From Acholoe squamosa (Eukaryota > Annelida > Polychaeta > Phyllodocida > Polynoidae): 64,000 nt of DNA. This document shows positions 46,250 through 59,664 of this stretch, piece after piece. Location of the stretch: positions 22,687,830-22,751,829 of the forward strand of contig OX439040.1 in NCBI GenBank assembly GCA_949317995.1. The letters run 5' to 3'. Under the pieces are notes generated by a model that saw nothing but the letters and a program-made list of their open reading frames with translations, was not told the origin of the DNA and did no database searches. The number at the start of each line of letters is the position of its first letter. Position 1 is the stretch's first letter. The translations under genes were made by a program, and so were the position numbers.

Positions 46250-46830
46250 GCAATTCACTTTTCTTTGCAATACACTGACATGATCATACTGATTAATGCT
46301 ATCCACATTGTTGCTGAAGCTGAGTGCATGTTATAAGTGTCAGTTTTGGAGCTGCTCTCTACTTGTGGGTCAGCAGTCACTTAGATGGGTTTATTCCAGC
46401 CACGAGCTGCTCCTCTCTGCCATGTCACTCCGCGTTAACCACTGTACTGAGCTGCCTTTAACCCTTTGAGGATGTCATAGTGCTTCATACAGATACATGG
46501 TCATGATACACCAAGACTGGAGAGTCTAGTCAACACTGCTTTGATGCATCATGCTGACCTCCCGGCAGTATATTAACCACATCAGGTCATGGGACATGAT
46601 TAACAATTTTCAACCTCTGCATACCTGTATCTAGACGACAAAAGGCATTTTATTAGAACAATATGCTTTACTTGAAGGTTGACTTTCCACCCCGTCTTCA
46701 TACATGCAGATAGTCCCCACTACATACCCTCCATGCAAATGACAATATCAATGCCTAGGATTCGGCCCCAAAACTATCTTTCCTGAATGGTTTCTTTTTT
46801 TTTAAACAATGGCGTGCCTTTAATGGTATA
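46250..46830. other. Non-coding host DNA
   Basis: Carries a degenerate TGATGCATCATGCTGACC block at 46550 related to the dispersed family. No gene seen. Confidence 0.45.
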
Positions 46831-47349
46831 CAGAGATGTCAGACCTTCAGAGGTCCGTCTATTTTCAGATGTTCAAACTTTCCTATAAATCCGACATCTC
46901 AGAGGCTTCTTCCAAATTGTGATTATAATATGGATAGAGAGAATTACATAAATCATAGATACACTCTTACAACATGCCCTTCTACTTCAAGGGAGCCTAA
47001 GGCTGAACATAATTCAGGTTTCAGCAGATGGAATTAAGCATGCCTTGTGTTGCCCTCTAGCTTTTTCTAAACAAACCACCTTTCAGAGATCAGAGGATCT
47101 CTGAAATCTCATTTCAGAGGACATGAATCTAAGCTGGCTGCTGATTGGCTGAAATTCTGATGCAGTGTTTTTAATTGTATTTCTTTGACCATCTACTCCA
47201 GAGAGGTTTTAATGGTTTTGGGTGAGGGAAATAAGTTGAAATGAAGACAAAATGGGTGCTTTTTATAGCATAATACATTGGGAGAATGGGTGTTTTGCTA
47301 ACACCCAAAAGTTTTCAGAGGTTGAGCCCATACCCAACTGACATCTCTG
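46831..47349. mobile_element. 519-bp DNA transposon, TIR CAGAGATGTCAG
   Basis: Perfect 12-bp terminal inverted repeats and the 6-bp duplication GGTATA (46825-46830, 47350-47355 counting from the base after CTCTG). It is a longer, diverged relative of the copies at 34922 and 39204. It has no transposase ORF, so it is non-autonomous. Confidence 0.75.
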
Positions 47350-47414
47350 GGTATATAATTATAGAAGATCTAACTGTGGAAAGCCAGGAAGAGAGGTAGA
47401 GAGAGAGACAGATA

Positions 47415-47436
47415 GGCAGGCAGGCAGGCAGGCAGG
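47415..47436 (+). repeat. (GGCA)n microsatellite
   Basis: Five tetranucleotide units directly after a GAGAGA-rich stretch. Confidence 0.9.
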
Positions 47437-48595
47437 GACAGACAGAGATAGGATATTGCAGGTAGGCCAGTTATGGCGGATAGGTCGTGTATAAGAGAGA
47501 GAAATAGGCAAGCCCACCACCAGAAAGGACTTTGAAATGAACTGTGCAGGAAAGGACTGGAGATCTTATAGACTGGTGGACCATACAGTGAAAATAATTC
47601 TTAAGGGCATGGAGCAGTAGAGCAGTTTTTCACCTTTGGAACATGCTGAATCTGAATATCAATGTTGCCCAGCTTGAATTTCGGGTTTTCTCTGTTAATT
47701 CTTCAAATAAAAATAAAAATCACAAAGATTCTAAGAAATTAAATGAAAATACCTAAAAAATATTTATATGGGAAAACGATCCCTCAAAACACTAAGTATG
47801 TACACCTGACTAAGCTATCAACAGCAATAGATAAGATGATGACCTTAAGTAAAGGGTCAAGGTCATTTGGGTCATGAGTAGGAGATGAATGATCCATTGT
47901 CAACCAAACTTTTCAGTTGGTTTTAACTTTAGATTTTGAACCTCTAACTTAAGATGAGTCACTCTCACATACCCTAAAATTTAGAATTGATATACATTAC
48001 CTTCTAATTTTCCATCTATCTGGCTTCAGAGTAGCACATACAAAGTGAGAAGAGTCCTAAAGTGCAAACGTATTCATTTGTCAGTGCTACCAACTCAATT
48101 ACATTCTACTGCTTGTTCGCTGTAGGTCCTGTGGGGGCTTTCTATGGGTAGCAATTCTGATTTTGTTGCAGTTGCATTGACAAGTTCCACAATTAAGTCT
48201 TAAAAGAGCGGAATATGACCTCCAGAAAGGCTGAAATTGGGATAGGACTCAATGGCAAGATTATTTGCAGTCCCCCACATCCTTCTTTCAACCTATTTAA
48301 GTTGGATGAGGGAATTCTGGTTCTGTCAACCATAGCCTGATAATGGACCCTTATGATGTGGAATAGGAAAGCATACTTTGTTGATGGTAGTGAATCAGGA
48401 TTTACTCAGATGCCAAACACAATATGATGTGCAATATCAATAGTCTGTCTCTTAAAATTGTAACCCTTGCACACAAATTCCTCTGCCTTCATTTTCCCCC
48501 CCAGTCAACTCTCTATCATGCATATACCTGAGTAGCTGCTGTGTTTTTTTCCCAAAATATCTTCCAGATTAGGATAGACATGAAAGCCCAGGTAA
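47437..48595. repeat. Arm of a diverged inverted repeat
   Basis: Segments at 47569-47700 (TAGACTGGTGGACCA ... AATCAATGTTGCCCAG) and about 47850-47890 (GGTCAAGGTCA) recur in reverse orientation at 52795-52931 and about 52660-52700. The arms share only part of their sequence and are diverged. They face each other around the AT-rich palindromic region. Confidence 0.5.
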
Positions 48596-50910
48596 AAATA
48601 TACTATGGTAGATATCATGATCTACTCTAGTGAACCAGTATACATCATGGTTTACTATGATACACTACAGTATACTCTCTTATTTTGTGGTACATATAAC
48701 CATGATGTACCATGATATACTAGGACACAGTCAACCTATATGTTAACCAGGAAAGCCAATGATTTACTATGATTCTGGGATCATAATTTACCATAATTTA
48801 CTAGGATATATCACAGTATACCCTATATCCTATGGTACAGCGGTATATGTAACTCTAATATATCACAGTATGTTAGAATAATGATAAATCATAGTTTGAG
48901 AACCATAGTTTACTATCATAAGGTAAGGTAAATTGCAATATCTACATCAAAGATGTAACTGTATGATTAACCATAGTTTGAGAGGAATATGGTATACTAT
49001 GCTTCCACAGTATTGTGATACACTGAGCTTTTTCAACTCCAGTTTATCACAATATACCAGACAAACCAAGGCATCACTTATGAAACTATGATATAGAAAC
49101 GTTATTTGTAAATACATTATATCATGATTCTTTATAAACATTGAAGTCCTGGAACTAGGATTTTGATATGCTATACACTGGTATGCAATGGTGTAGCAAA
49201 GTGTGTACCAACTTCAGGGAAGAAATGTAGTATAACATAATTGAATAAGTAAATAAAAGACCATGGTATAATGATAAACCATGGTGTCATAGCCACCATG
49301 TGCTTTCCCTATTATCACCCAGTGGTCATCTATTTCTCCCATGTGTTAGCAATCTACAACATTTCTTCACATTTCCATATGCCCCAACTGTGCTCTACCC
49401 CTTGTGATATCTATATTCTGTATCAGCAAGACATACTTCTCTTTTGTCAATGCATAGTGTTGATTTTCACTTCTCTTTTATTGTTATCCTAGATAACCAT
49501 GCTATATCATGGTTTACCATAGTATATCATGGTTTATCCTCACCATGTGCTTTCTATGTGCCCTATTATCACCCAGTGTTCACTCTTATTTCCATTCTTT
49601 GCTAATGACCTACACTATTCTATCGCATGACGTTTTGCCATATTGTTCTCTACCCCTTGTTTTATGTATATTTACACTTTCAATGCATATATTCCTCTAA
49701 ATATTACATAAGATACACATTTTCTCAATTCAGTGCTAAGCTCCATAAGCAATGGAAAATGAGGATTATTACTTAAATAGCTTTATGTCTGTAACCCTCT
49801 TAGTAAATATCTGATGCCTATATACATATGTTTTAAACTGTGACCAGAAAATGTTTTGATCTATTGGGTTTCTTTATTATTTTCAATAATTTCCTCTTTG
49901 GGACTGTAAATACTGTGGCAGACATAAGACTTGCTGAGGCCAGATCAGTCCAATATTAGACCTACTATTGTCTTTCTCAAATTCATGTCTATAAATTATG
50001 TGTCATAGTCTTGTTCAGAATGGGTATTATCTTTTTACTACCAGTAGGCACATTTCTCATAGGATACATTAAAGACTATCATGAAATTTGCAAGATTACA
50101 CACATAACAACAAACATACCATAGTTTACCATGGTAAAATACTACTATGATTAGTTCATTGTTTTGCACCAGGTGGCAGCACAATTCACGAGCAGACTCT
50201 TCTTGGGGTGTTCTGTTCATTTATGAAATCTATAAGCATAGCAATTATTCTGATTTTCAATTACATTCAACTTTCCAACATTAAGAATGTAAGCTAAAAT
50301 GCAGTTTGAAAAAAATGTGGCCACTAGAACAACTACATATGTAGTAATTAGGTTTGTGAAGAATACACACACCCATTTTGTGGTAAATAGAGAAGATATA
50401 GATACCCTGCTGTACACATTCCTTTGGAACAACCCTACATATACATTACATTATGGTTTGTGATCATGAAGGGTTTGTAAAAATTCAATGTCCCGAGTAT
50501 GGAGATGAGTTCCACAATCTGAACAATCTCCAAGTGGGGCATCAGGAAAAAATAGATGTGGAATCAATGTAGACTTTGATTTGATTCAATGGTATGCTGT
50601 GATCATGATTAACCACAATGGAGACCATAATATACCACAGTAAAATAATCATGATTGGTTCCAAAGTATCCCAGTAAATTTACTCTGGTATATCATGTGC
50701 CCTGGTATATTACAGTAAACCATGATGAATATCACAGTACAATATACACGATATCATGACATTGCATCTATCATAACTGTGGTAAATCGTATTAGCAGCA
50801 ATGTATATCATTGTATATAATATAATAATCCTATAGGATAATCATGATTTACCCTAGTTCAAAAACTATGGTTCGTTCCAAAACACTCTAGTAAATTAAC
50901 AATGACATAT
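48596..50910. repeat. Region of ATGGTTTACCATAG-like words
   Basis: Near-palindromic words of the types TATCATGGTTTACCATAG, CATGGTTTACTATGATAC and ACCATAGTTTACCATGG recur irregularly on both strands at about 48600-49060, 49260-49550, 50110-50160 and 50590-50910. The spacing is not constant, so this is not a simple satellite. The blocks between are AT-rich and non-coding. Confidence 0.65.
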
Positions 50911-53900
50911 ATCACAATAAACCATTGTATATTTTTACCTGGGAGATAATGTGTCACACTCACTATTGCATGATATATTGGATGGGCATAGGCAAAACTG
51001 ATGGGCAGCTTCTCTGTAAGCATTTTGATTGGTATGCATTTACTTCGTTATGGTATGAAGCATTCTTTCAACAGAAGAAGAAGGACATCTGTATCTGCAC
51101 AATGAACAATCATACACACAAGATGTTGCATAAGCAAAGCTTTGCAATGCAGTCATTGGAAGGGTCTGTATCCACAATGAACAACTATCACTTTTAGATC
51201 TGGCATTTTCTTACTAGAGTTCGCCTCGTTGTAAGCAGAGCGATGAAACTTTGTCAACATTTTGTAACATAGCTACCTATGAGATGTAATATTTGTTATG
51301 CTCCCTTACTTCACCTTTCTTTTTGTGCTTTGCTTTAATTGATTCCAGATCATATATCAAACACTAAATCGATATTATTTCCAATGTAAATCAATTTCCT
51401 CACAAATATAATTATGGTTTTGCAGTTGTGCTTTCCCCATTGTTGTAACAAATGCCCCTTAATGATGACATAGGAATCCATGTCTTTGATTCTATTGGTG
51501 GTATACCTTTGACAGGAATATCTGTCAAGGCTAACTTGTTTCAAGAGTGAACTACAGCATTGAGCAATAATAATCACAAAGAAACAGGCAATAGCTTATA
51601 TAAATGTTTAGGATGTCTACCATGTCTACCTCATGACCAGCATCATATGAACGATATTCCTGTCTGCCTTCATTGCACTTTTCTGAACTTTCCATCCATC
51701 CTTTGTCATTGGTAACTTTATACATGCTATAAAAGGTTTCAATCATGAGCACTAAAACAGTATTTGAATGAGGGCTGGAGGAAATGGGGAATTGAAATGG
51801 CTCCCCATTGGTATCATTGGCATTCTTTCATTGTTAGCAATAATACATGTATTAACCTCAATTATCACATTAAATTTTTGAATTCTATGTTATAGAAACA
51901 TAATTGGCATCCTCCAGCAGTTGGGAATAGTGCTAATTGGATGAGAGAGTGCTATAGTTGAAACAATGGGTGCCAGTTGCTATGGCATATTCCTGTTGCT
52001 GAGCAAGCTCAGGATACTGATTAATGTATGTTACATGATACCTTAATTCAGGACATTCCATAAACTCCATATGTTTTGCTAGCTACTGTAATTAGCACCT
52101 CTGTTTGGCTAAATTACAGAATTAGCCTGTTGCTAGGCAACTGTTGCTAACACCACAACATGAATAACACCAGTAGATTCCCACTATCAACTTTAGTAGG
52201 GGTAGGTGCTATTAGATTGAAGATTTCCCTATCCATTTAGAGGTGAAAACCCGATAAGTGTATAATTAGCATGATTTACATAATTAGCCCAAAAATAGGT
52301 CAAAAACAAAAAAATCAGAAATGGAGTCGTATCCTATCTTTTTCAGCACCCTTCAAACTATAGATTCCATGATCTAAGAAACTGCCATAATTACAAAGTT
52401 GCACAAAGAGGTGGCTTTCTTTACTATTGCCCTTTACTTTTAAACCCCTGATCTCAGTCCCTACCTCTGTAATGTGCCTCTGTAATGCTATTTGCAGAGC
52501 AATGTGACTATACCTAGTTCTAAGCCTTAAAAGGATGTCTGTAGAAATATTTGAAGTACATATATTACATTATTGATACATTATTGGTAGAGAAAAAAAT
52601 CTGTGAAAATAAATAACAAATTGTGAGTCATAATCACAGCACATGTTCCAGTACTTCCCTTCTACCACCTGACCTTGACCTTGATAGGGTCACTTTCTTT
52701 TTTGTGCTTATTCCTAGGATAACAGATCACACATGCAAGTTTTTGGGTACTCAGATTGCATTCTTTTAGATTTAATTATTTTGAAAGATTTTCTTTTCAA
52801 CCTGGGCAACATTGATTTTCAGATTTGGCATGTTTCATAGATCAAAGTTAGCCATGATGCCCAGCTCTACTATCTCATGCCCTTAAATATGCTTTCCAGG
52901 CATCTTTTGGACCTTGGTCCACCAGTCTATTAGAAGTCGGAGTGATAAGAGCAAGATTTGGGTTTGCCCTGGGTCCATCTATAGCAATAATGAGAAAGCC
53001 ACTCTCTGGCAGGACAGGGCATTTTTTGTGACTCTGCTGTATCCGACAATGTTGTGATATCCGTCGATAACAATAACATTGTAGTCGTCCTCCGGATGCT
53101 TTGTGAAGACTCTTTCCAATATTAATACTGAGAGATTTACTGTGTAGGTGATAGGTTGACAAGTTAATCTTACTTCCTTTTGATATAGGTCTTGGTGCTT
53201 TTGAGGTACCTTTCTACAATACATGAGTTCCGAGTTAGCCGGGAACGCACCAGCAGCCGGGGCTATTAACGTTTGGTGGCGCTGTATAAGAACAAAAAGA
53301 GGGATTAGAAGATTCCCACAGGGAGAGGGGGATGGACTGACCGGGAGGCAGCCTAGGGGCAGCGGTTGGAGGAGGGTACACTCACTATCTCACCTAACTA
53401 GGTCACTGTGTGTATCATCAAAGTCCTTCTATCTATCATATCCAACAAGATATGACTTATCCATTCAAGATACAGGACCATACATGCATGGTGTCTACCT
53501 GTATGGATTCCCTATCGGATCTTTGCATTAATGCCTTCAGCAGGAGGGTTTTAATTTCAGAGCTAGTACATTCCCAGAGAAAGAAAGAACTCAAGCCAGC
53601 ACTTTACTTCAATCCCTTTCCCTTCTATGCATTCATCTGAAACCCTACAGGCATTCAGAAAATGTATCCTACTTGGTGGTCCACCATCTTAAATGATGGA
53701 GAAGCCGTATGTTTAAACATGGGTATTCTCCAATGAATAGTCGGTTGGGCCATACAATAGAACTTCTTGGCTAAACCCGTCCCCAATGGCAACAAGAATG
53801 GTGGGCTCAATCCTCCAAGGTATCTACCTTCTCTTCTCCATGCATTTTTTATTCAAAGTTTTCTATTTAGGTGCGCCTCCTTGGGACAAGTTAAAAATAC

Positions 53901-54195
53901 AGGGGTCTTTGTTTCAAGAGACTAGTCTTTCTTTTATCTTAGCTTTCACTTCAAAAAGTCTTTGGCAGCTGCTTTACATGCCCCACCTCCCCCTCTCACC
54001 CCTTATCCGTCCTTGGTTGTTCCTGCCTCCCCAAGGGGGAGAGGATTGTGTGTTATGACGGCAGAGATGTGATCCCAGTGATACAGCTTCTACTAAAAAT
54101 GTTAATTAAAATCAACATAGTCATCCATTGTGAGGGCCTCCTAATCCCCTCACCATTTCAAGTTGCCTTAATGCCATCTCTCCATAGTATTCATA
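50911..54195. other. Non-coding host DNA with inverted-repeat arm
   Basis: The second arm of the 47.6-kb inverted repeat lies at about 52650-52931 (minus). Overlapping minus-strand frames at 52875-53224 have a few protein-like stretches but are broken and match no domain I can name; they may be remnants of a mobile element. No host exon is supported. Confidence 0.4.
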
Positions 54196-54910
54196 GTCCA
54201 GCAGAATGGTGAAATGTGTGTGCACTTTATCATAGAAGCGTATAATTTGGTACACTGGGGTATTTTGATTTACTCTTTCAAACTAGAGTAAGGGCCAAGC
54301 TCAATTTTTCCAATATGGCTGCCAAATCCAAGATGGCCGCCATTGACAGATTTGTTTCAAGTTTTTTCCCACATCATAAACTTTATTACACATCAAAGAA
54401 AACCATGAATTGAGGCTTGGAAGACATAAAGAAGTGTTGCTGTGATGATGTTTGGCCATTTCTCTCAATTTCAATCCAATATGGCTGCCAGATATTGATC
54501 CTAAATGTATACTAGGGATGTTCTACTATGCAGACATAACTCTATAGAAAATCTGTGATTCTTCATGATAGCCTCTATAACCGCACCTGAAAGTCAAATT
54601 TGACATTTGCATAGTAGTGTTTGCTGGGTTTGCAATCTAAGATGGCCACCAGTGAGTTTGGTATACATCTGAACCCCCATTTCTTTGTATATAGTAACAT
54701 TTCAGATGCAAGTTATTATTCCCCAAATCACAAGCTAGTTATTTCATATCAATCAAAACCATGAATTGAGACCTGGAAGACTCAAGAAGTGTTATTGTGA
54801 TAATGTTTGGCATTTCTCTCAAAGCCATCAAAATACCCCAGTGTACCAAGTTATACGCTTCTATGATAAAATGCACACACTACCCTGATTCTTGGTCCAT
54901 TATGCTGGAC
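54196..54910. mobile_element. 715-bp TIR element with TA duplication
   Basis: Ends are GTCCAGCAGAATGG and CCATTATGCTGGAC, with TA outside each end. The inverted repeats extend about 95 bp, with a strongly conserved block around CATAGAAGCGTATAA and GTACACTGGGGTATTTTGA. An internal direct duplication (54393-54470 and 54750-54830, both with ACCATGAATTGAG) makes it composite. It has no ORF and is probably a Tc1/mariner-type non-autonomous element. Confidence 0.78.
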
Positions 54911-56899
54911 TATAAGGCACTGTCCCGATAGGAAGCACATGCATAGGGATATTATTTAGCAGAAGGGAGAAGCAATGAAGGCCCATAACGAGTATTGCAT
55001 CCTTTGATGTTGGGACTTAACTTGTGGCAAACAATGTCTCCTGGCCAAGTAATTATCGCTCTGCGCGCTAAGCACTGCGCTTAGTGAAAGATAAGGATTA
55101 GATAATAGCAGCATATGCTCAGTGTATGGATGTAATCAAAGGGTAGATATGTGTGCTGAGTGGATAGACTGTCTGAGCACTATACATATATATGGGGCCT
55201 AATGGGATGATGCATGGCAGAGGATGGGAAATAAATCCCTTCTTCATTATGAGTGCCTGAATTAATTTTCACCTTTTATTTTGGTACATACTGTAGACTT
55301 CTGGTCTATATGTTATAAAATGTCAATTTGAAAGGTTTTTTCAGGATAGTCATCTCTAGAATATCACACACGTGTGAATAACGTCATCAAATCTTGATCT
55401 TCTTTTATTGTATTATTTATAGTAGAAATGACATCAATAGGCATGTTTATCATTCACAAATGGTAGCAGGTGCAAAGGGACACTAATAAGTACTGTCCTA
55501 CCCGATTTCATAGACTTTTTCCTTTCAGAAACATTGAAAAGGATATCTCAAAAGCCAGGTAGAATACATGTCAGGACCGCATGTGGGCACGGGGAGAAAA
55601 TGGCAGAATAGATCTCGAATGGCATGGAATTACAACGCCTAGCTGGAACAGCATTGTTCCTCCATAGCAACAGGCTATTCATATGACATACTATTAACCC
55701 ATATCAATAAGTTGGTACCTGGAAATATGGAAAAGGATTCATACATTCTGAGAAAAATATTCTTTACCACTGGATTCCATATGGAGACCTTCATGCTGCC
55801 TACCTTGAATCCTGCTGCCAACCCTGCCCACTATAAGTGACATGTAGTGCAGATACCATGATACGTGTCTGTAGGCCCCCCACATGCAGGTAATAAATAA
55901 GCAGGTCTCAGGTGTCAAACCAGATATTCTTTGCAGTACCTGGTACTGCCTTTGTGCCAACCTGATGCACGTTCTCACCCCAGCCTCCTCCTGCACGTTC
56001 ACGAGCATGAGACGACATGTTATCAGAGGTGGAACTTGGGACACAGTGTCTGAATTTTGAATAGGGAATATGGGAGGTTGGGGGGGGGGGTAAACCTGAC
56101 TGTATGGTGTGCAGGTGAAAATGGGGAAAATGTGTGTATATGGACTGTCGTGGAATTGCCATTGTTTGACACAAGGAAGAGGGTGGATTTTGAATTTCAC
56201 CATGCCAATCCCACACACCCCTGCCGAAACTTCCCACAACCCCCATTTGTGCATGTGAGCTTTTCTTTTGGTGAAATAGGCACAAGACAAATCTTACCAT
56301 TTTCTGATGTAGATATCCACAGGGATATCCTACATCCTGATGTATAGAGATACATGGTCGGAAATGTGAATTATGAAGTAATTGTAGTGCATGCAAAGCC
56401 TACAGGTGGGCTAGCCCCGCCCATTCTGGTGGTTACTCACTAGAAGTAGTTGCCATGACAACACTCCATATCGTCTCCTTAGGGACGTCACTAGGGGACA
56501 CCACTAAACGTCTGGGTCATGAGATAGGGACTTTCTGCTGACAGGACTTTGATGACGTCAAGTTTGGTACCTTAGTTTCGTATTCTGCAGTTGCTTCTGT
56601 TTGTTTTGTATTCTTGTGGCGAACTCTGATTATTCCAGAATAACATTGTTACAGAAGTGCTGTAATAATTATGATTATTAACTCGAAAGACGAGTTATCA
56701 GAGTCGGGTAAAAACGCACCCTAATTCAGTGCCTCCTAACAGTAGACCAACAGAGAGAAAAAAAAAGACGCTTTTAGCCCTATGTTAAATCCTATAGGTG
56801 GTGCAAAACCAAACATTCGCACACTTTTGGTATGGAGTGGTGCAAATAATTGATGAATGTTGATGAATTTGGTGTAATTCAATTCGTCCGCACGTCTCC
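54911..56899. other. Non-coding host DNA
   Basis: Overlapping minus-strand frames of 160-183 codons (55739-56396) are in simple, T/C-rich sequence and have no domain or exon signals. A G-run occurs at 56081-56089. Confidence 0.4.
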
Positions 56900-57400
56900 A
56901 ATGTTGTAATTTCGGCACAAACATGGCGGATATTGATTTTTTGTAAATTATAATATAGAAATATAATAAAGAATGGCAAAAGGATATGATTTGAATCGAT
57001 ATGTATTATTAAAAAGATAAAATAATAATGTGTTCGCCCTGTCGTTAATTCGCATCACAAAGCCGTGGTCGTGCAAATTGACCCAAATAACCAAGGAAAT
57101 TGGGTCGGGCATGCGCAGATAGAACCAAAATCCAACATGGCGGACAGTGAGACGATCGATATGTGGGGCTATAACAGTAAAAAGATAGGGTGTATTCGAT
57201 TCAATTTCGATTGATATTGCCAAAGATGCATGTATTGTATTCAAAAAGCCATTAATTTCAAGTTAAATCGATAGAATATATAATTTCTCCGTAGAAAATG
57301 CTACTTCCGGCAAGGAGGGGTCGTGCATGCGCACAGAACATCAAAATCCAAAATGGCGGACAGCGAGATGATCGACTCACGGTGCTATCGAAACTGCTGG
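56900..57400 (+). promoter_or_regulatory. Repeated AACATGGCGGA (YY1-like) modules
   Basis: ACATGGCGGA or AAATGGCGGA occurs at about 56921, 57136 and 57352. The last two are followed by CAGYGAGAYGATCGA and preceded by GCATGCGCA (57112, 57325), so a module of at least 70 bp is duplicated at about 215-bp spacing. The ATGGCGG cores fit YY1. It may be a promoter or a young repeat. Confidence 0.4.
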
Positions 57401-58035
57401 ATTATAACATAATGGAGGAGAGTTACACTGTCTCATGCGTTTTTATGGTTAATATGGATCATTATTCAAGACCTGCTGGTATTGTGCAATGCTTAACTCG
57501 CCAAGAGAGGAGTTATTCGCCAATGAAACATACGAGCAATAATGGATGCATTCTCCATAGGCTTAACCATTGACAGTGATAATGCTCGAAGAAAACATGA
57601 GGTTAGTATCAGAAGGGGCCTAAAAGAAGAGATTAAGTGCCCTTTCGAGTTACTTGCATTGCAAAATGCGGTCCTATATTTCCTTTAAAAGAATAGGTCT
57701 CCAAGCATGCATTGGGGAACTCAGTCATGAATTCGTTCAACTGCTTCACACACACATTTTATTAATAGGGAAGAAAGATAGCGACAGATTGAAGCTACAT
57801 TGCAGTCGCAGTACACAACCAGCCAGATCTTTATTCTTGAAAGATATGAGAGTTCTGTATATCTCCAAACTCTTGGGCTCACAGTCGATGAGTTGTTTGT
57901 TTTTCAAACAGCACACACTAAATCATAGAATTAGCGATTAGTGATGGATAAGTCCATAGTGTAATCTTTTTCATTTTAGAAAGGGCAATCTCTTCTCAAA
58001 TTATGCGATGATTGGTTGGCGATAATACCGTTTAA

Positions 58036-58135
58036 CCCTATAAGGTCTGACACTGCATTAGTATATCATGCCAATTGGTCGTCATGGTGCATGAATACAG
58101 CCCTGGCAAGTGACTCGCCAGGGCTAGAAAACTAT
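58036..58135 (+). repeat. Dispersed GCATGAATRCAGCCCTGG repeat, best copy
   Basis: Has CCCTATAAGG, GCATGAATACAGCCCTGG and a GTGACTCGCCAGGGC segment that pairs with AGCCCTGGC to form a hairpin. Shorter relatives are at 4116, 9787 and 44226. Confidence 0.5.
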
Positions 58136-59629
58136 GAATTCAGTGCAATCATCTTTCATTCTACTGAGCTGAGCATCTTCATCATAGGATAACATATAGG
58201 TTGTGCTTAAAATCCCGTCAATCACAAAGATTCTACTAGAATGTTTCATAGGACTTCACAAACATATTAAAGTCACAAAAGCCAGATAACGGAAACCAGT
58301 TTGTTAACGCCTGGAGAAGCCTCAGATAGAACCAGCCATGTTATGGTGCATGTGGAGATGGCCGGGCATGAGGCTGATATAAAATGACGTGGTGGCGATG
58401 AGTTAAGGTTGATGTGTGCGTGTTTGTGAGAAAGACCACATTCCCTATCTATAATTCAGTCGCATGTCGGCCACTGGTTTGTTATTGTTCATTACTCACC
58501 AGGACACAACCTCAATATTCCAGTCAGAGCCACTGTGACTGCTTATGGCCCATGGAGAAATAAGAAACATAGTAACATTACCCATAAAAAAATCATTGAT
58601 ATGGTACTACAGAGCTAGATATACATCATATCACCGAGAGGGAAAATGTCAGGAATGAAGAAATGATTCATTTCTTGATTATAGCTAGAGTACCGAAGTG
58701 TGATGAAATACTGCGCAATCTGAATAAATGTCTGTTGTATGAAATTGTGATATACCACAGTCGAGCACAAGATAATCTCCCCTGTGTCATTTGCCGTCAC
58801 TATTTTACACTTGTGATAAGATTTTTGATAAGGTATGATACTCTATAAACTCCCCAGAATCAATTTTCTCCTGTGTCATTAGGACATGTAACAGCAACGC
58901 TGCTCATCAGGCCACCCAGGGTATTTTCCAGGTGGTCACTTTCATCCCTCTAAAAGGTTTTACATTTCAAATTGGCATTGGTTCGGCCTCTATCAGCGTT
59001 GAGTTATACTCCAAGAAATATCTGTTGAATCTACCAGGGATCCTCTTAGAAGTGAACACTGAACCACGGTAGTTGCATTGCAGTGAAGCAGTGTAGTTTC
59101 TACAATGAAGCAGTATTATACACACTGTGGTACAAGGAATCTCGATGAAAATAGCGATGGATCTCTTGCAACCTTTGGACAAGTATTTCGCCGTTATTTT
59201 AACATTTATTTTACAGTGTAGACTACCAGTGGGATCACCCTGGCTGTAGACAGAGCCTTCTGAAATGGTTAGCAAAAAGTGAGGGGGAGGAGCGAAGCAA
59301 TTACCTTAATGGGTCAGTATGAGCTGCTCCCAGGGTAACATGCAAGCAGCTCACAGGGCACCTCCCTAACCCAGCCACCATGTCTGTCCGGATCAGGGAG
59401 TTAGTGCCCTCAGCCGTAACGACCCACCCCCTCATGCATAACTCATCCCCTGTCCCTGACAACAACAACAGGCTCTGTTTTAGAAGTGGTAAAACCAATA
59501 GTCCACTTGGCCTCTGTCTCGCGAATGAGCTATACAGAGCCTATATAAAATCTTGCAATAGAGGCCCAGTGGATTATGGGTGTGAAGGTTTATAAAGGTA
59601 ACTGTTATAAGAGGGTGAATGGAATGATT

Positions 59630-59664
59630 ATGTACATGTACATGTTCATGTACATGTGTACATT
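59630..59664. repeat. TACATG palindromic simple repeat
   Basis: Units of TGTACATG/CATGTACA follow one another, making a self-complementary stretch of about 35 bp. Confidence 0.85.

Noticed and set aside
52875..53224. Minus-strand frames resembling a protein fragment
   Set aside because: The frames overlap in different phases with no recognisable motif. Possibly decayed transposon sequence, but it cannot be assigned.
55739..56396. 183- and 162-codon minus-strand frames
   Set aside because: Overlapping phases, biased composition, no domain, and no exon boundaries of good quality.
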